Assembly: GCA_016722065.1 (NCBI GenBank)
Contig: JADKGX010000001.1
Coordinates: forward strand, 496,001 to 560,000
Length of the DNA: 64,000 nucleotides
Origin: Planctomycetota bacterium
GTDB lineage: Bacteria > Planctomycetota > UBA8742 > UBA2392
Direction: 5' to 3'
The notes under the pieces were generated by a model. It was not told where the DNA came from. It searched no databases and saw only the letters and a list, made by a program, of their open reading frames with translations. Within the stretch, counting starts at the first letter, position 1; every line of letters starts with the position of its first letter. Below are positions 63,389 to 64,000 of this stretch, in pieces. The position numbers and the translations under genes are program-made.

Positions 63389-63648
63389 TACCCCTCCCGC
63401 AAAGGGCTCATGATCCAAGGCGCAAACGACTCCCACGAGCCGTGCGCTTCGGTGTATTGAATGTGACAAGACTGTGAAGTCACTAGAACTAGGACCGCCG
63501 GAGGTGGTTTGCAACAAAATCTTGGCAATTGCACACCCCGGCCAGCGCAAACTGCAGGAAACTCGGCCAATCACGATCGTTTGGTTGGCCGCTATCGCGT
63601 TGGGCGTTAAGCCGTATAAGGGGCGCCCCAAACAGGAAGGCGCGTGCC

Positions 63649-64000
63649 ATGAACAAGGACCATATCAAGCTGAAGCTGGGCAAAGTCAAAACAGCCGAGG
63701 CCGACGCAATCATCAGCGAAATCAACAACGACCTGATTTTTGCCCCCGAGGCACATTGCAGCCTGGGGCCTACAGTCGACACAGAAATCATTCGCCAATG
63801 CCTGGCGATTGGCAAACTTGACCTTGGCGACGCAGTGGTCACCGATGCGGGCGACCTCAAGGCCCGCTGGGTGATCCATGCGGCATCGATGGACTATGAC
63901 CAGCGCAGTTCCGAAGACAGTATCGTGAACAGTCTGCGCAGCTCACTGAAAAAAGCAGCCGAGATCGGCGCGCGCACGGTGGCGATTCCACCCATTGGCA
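63649..64000 (+). CDS. Macro-domain protein, 3' end beyond the right edge
   Basis: An open frame from ATG 63649 reads 117 residues to the right edge. The start has IKLKLGKVKTAEADAIISEINNDL, corresponding to the ADI(V)NAAN region of macro domains. LGDAVVTDAGDLKARWVIHAAS (the G-x-A-x-x-T...IH-x-x motif) and SLRSSLKKAAEIGARTVAIPPIG follow, which is the ADP-ribose-binding helix and strand. It likely binds or hydrolyses ADP-ribose derivatives. The DAIVNAANN motif is replaced by DAIISEINND, which may alter activity. AGGAAGG lies 9 bases before the ATG. Confidence 0.85.
   Translation, partial: MNKDHIKLKLGKVKTAEADAIISEINNDLIFAPEAHCSLGPTVDTEIIRQCLAIGKLDLGDAVVTDAGDLKARWVIHAASMDYDQRSSEDSIVNSLRSSLKKAAEIGARTVAIPPIG

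Overview
The window is G+C-rich bacterial chromosome with both strands densely used. It holds one complete linked rRNA operon on the minus strand (16S, tRNA-Ile, tRNA-Ala, 23S, 5S; about 39.7 down to 33.6 kb). The 16S begins with the GAATTTGATC...GTTGGCGGCGTGGATGAGGCATGCAAGTCGAACG type of 5' region that I associate with Planctomycetota, and its EUB338 target carries the GCAGCC variant rather than GCTGCC. Together with large secreted repeat proteins and few recognisable operons, this suggests an uncultured Planctomycetota or other PVC-type bacterium. That is an inference from the 16S and not a tree. No phage, plasmid, integron or CRISPR array is visible. The mobile signal consists of one RAYT transposase and several kinds of short palindromic repeat.

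Left part (0-11.5 kb): a secreted leucine-rich-repeat-like protein running off the left edge; a RAYT (REP-associated tyrosine transposase) followed by a two-hairpin REP; tRNA-Val; an OmpR-family response regulator followed by a second REP; an operon of a heme-oxygenase-like diiron oxidase and ferrochelatase; a large lipoprotein; an Nramp-related transporter; and a nikR/nickel-transporter pair.

11.5-25 kb: a 1221-residue fusion of a sigma54-activator AAA+ domain with a STAND ATPase and TPRs; tRNA-Pro; ubiX with a VOC protein, divergent from a TetR gene with a palindromic operator; an ECF sigma factor; an inverted pair of REPs; a membrane-anchored PA14/TIG protein divergent from a bacterial dynamin; and a PAS-PAS / PAS / flavodoxin operon.

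25-33.5 kb: mnmG with an in-frame palindromic insertion, birA, a methyltransferase, a lipoprotein, and a run of minus-strand fatty-acid-type genes (crotonase, 3-hydroxyacyl-CoA dehydrogenase, VOC, a small stress-responsive-barrel-like protein, a quinone-oxidoreductase-like MDR). Two CACAGAT-type inverted repeats lie between genes here.

33.6-40.2 kb: the rRNA operon with promoter, boxA sites and processing stems, and behind it a G-quadruplex-capable GGGGCTT heptamer array.

40.2-53.1 kb: apt, an aldolase-dehydrogenase fusion, an esterase-PDZ protein, a NicO-family metal exporter, two unrecognised proteins, and a TetR gene with a TTGAAC-N4-GTTCAA site followed by a PaaA/BoxB-like diiron protein and an M14-type peptidase.

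53.1-60 kb: an array of four related minus-strand genes that all begin with a YLFRHA-type motif followed by TPRs. One is truncated and one is frameshifted, and katG sits inside the array in the opposite direction. 60-64 kb: a 1131-residue surface protein with a Cys/TM/Arg C-terminal sorting-type tail, and the start of a macro-domain gene cut by the right edge.
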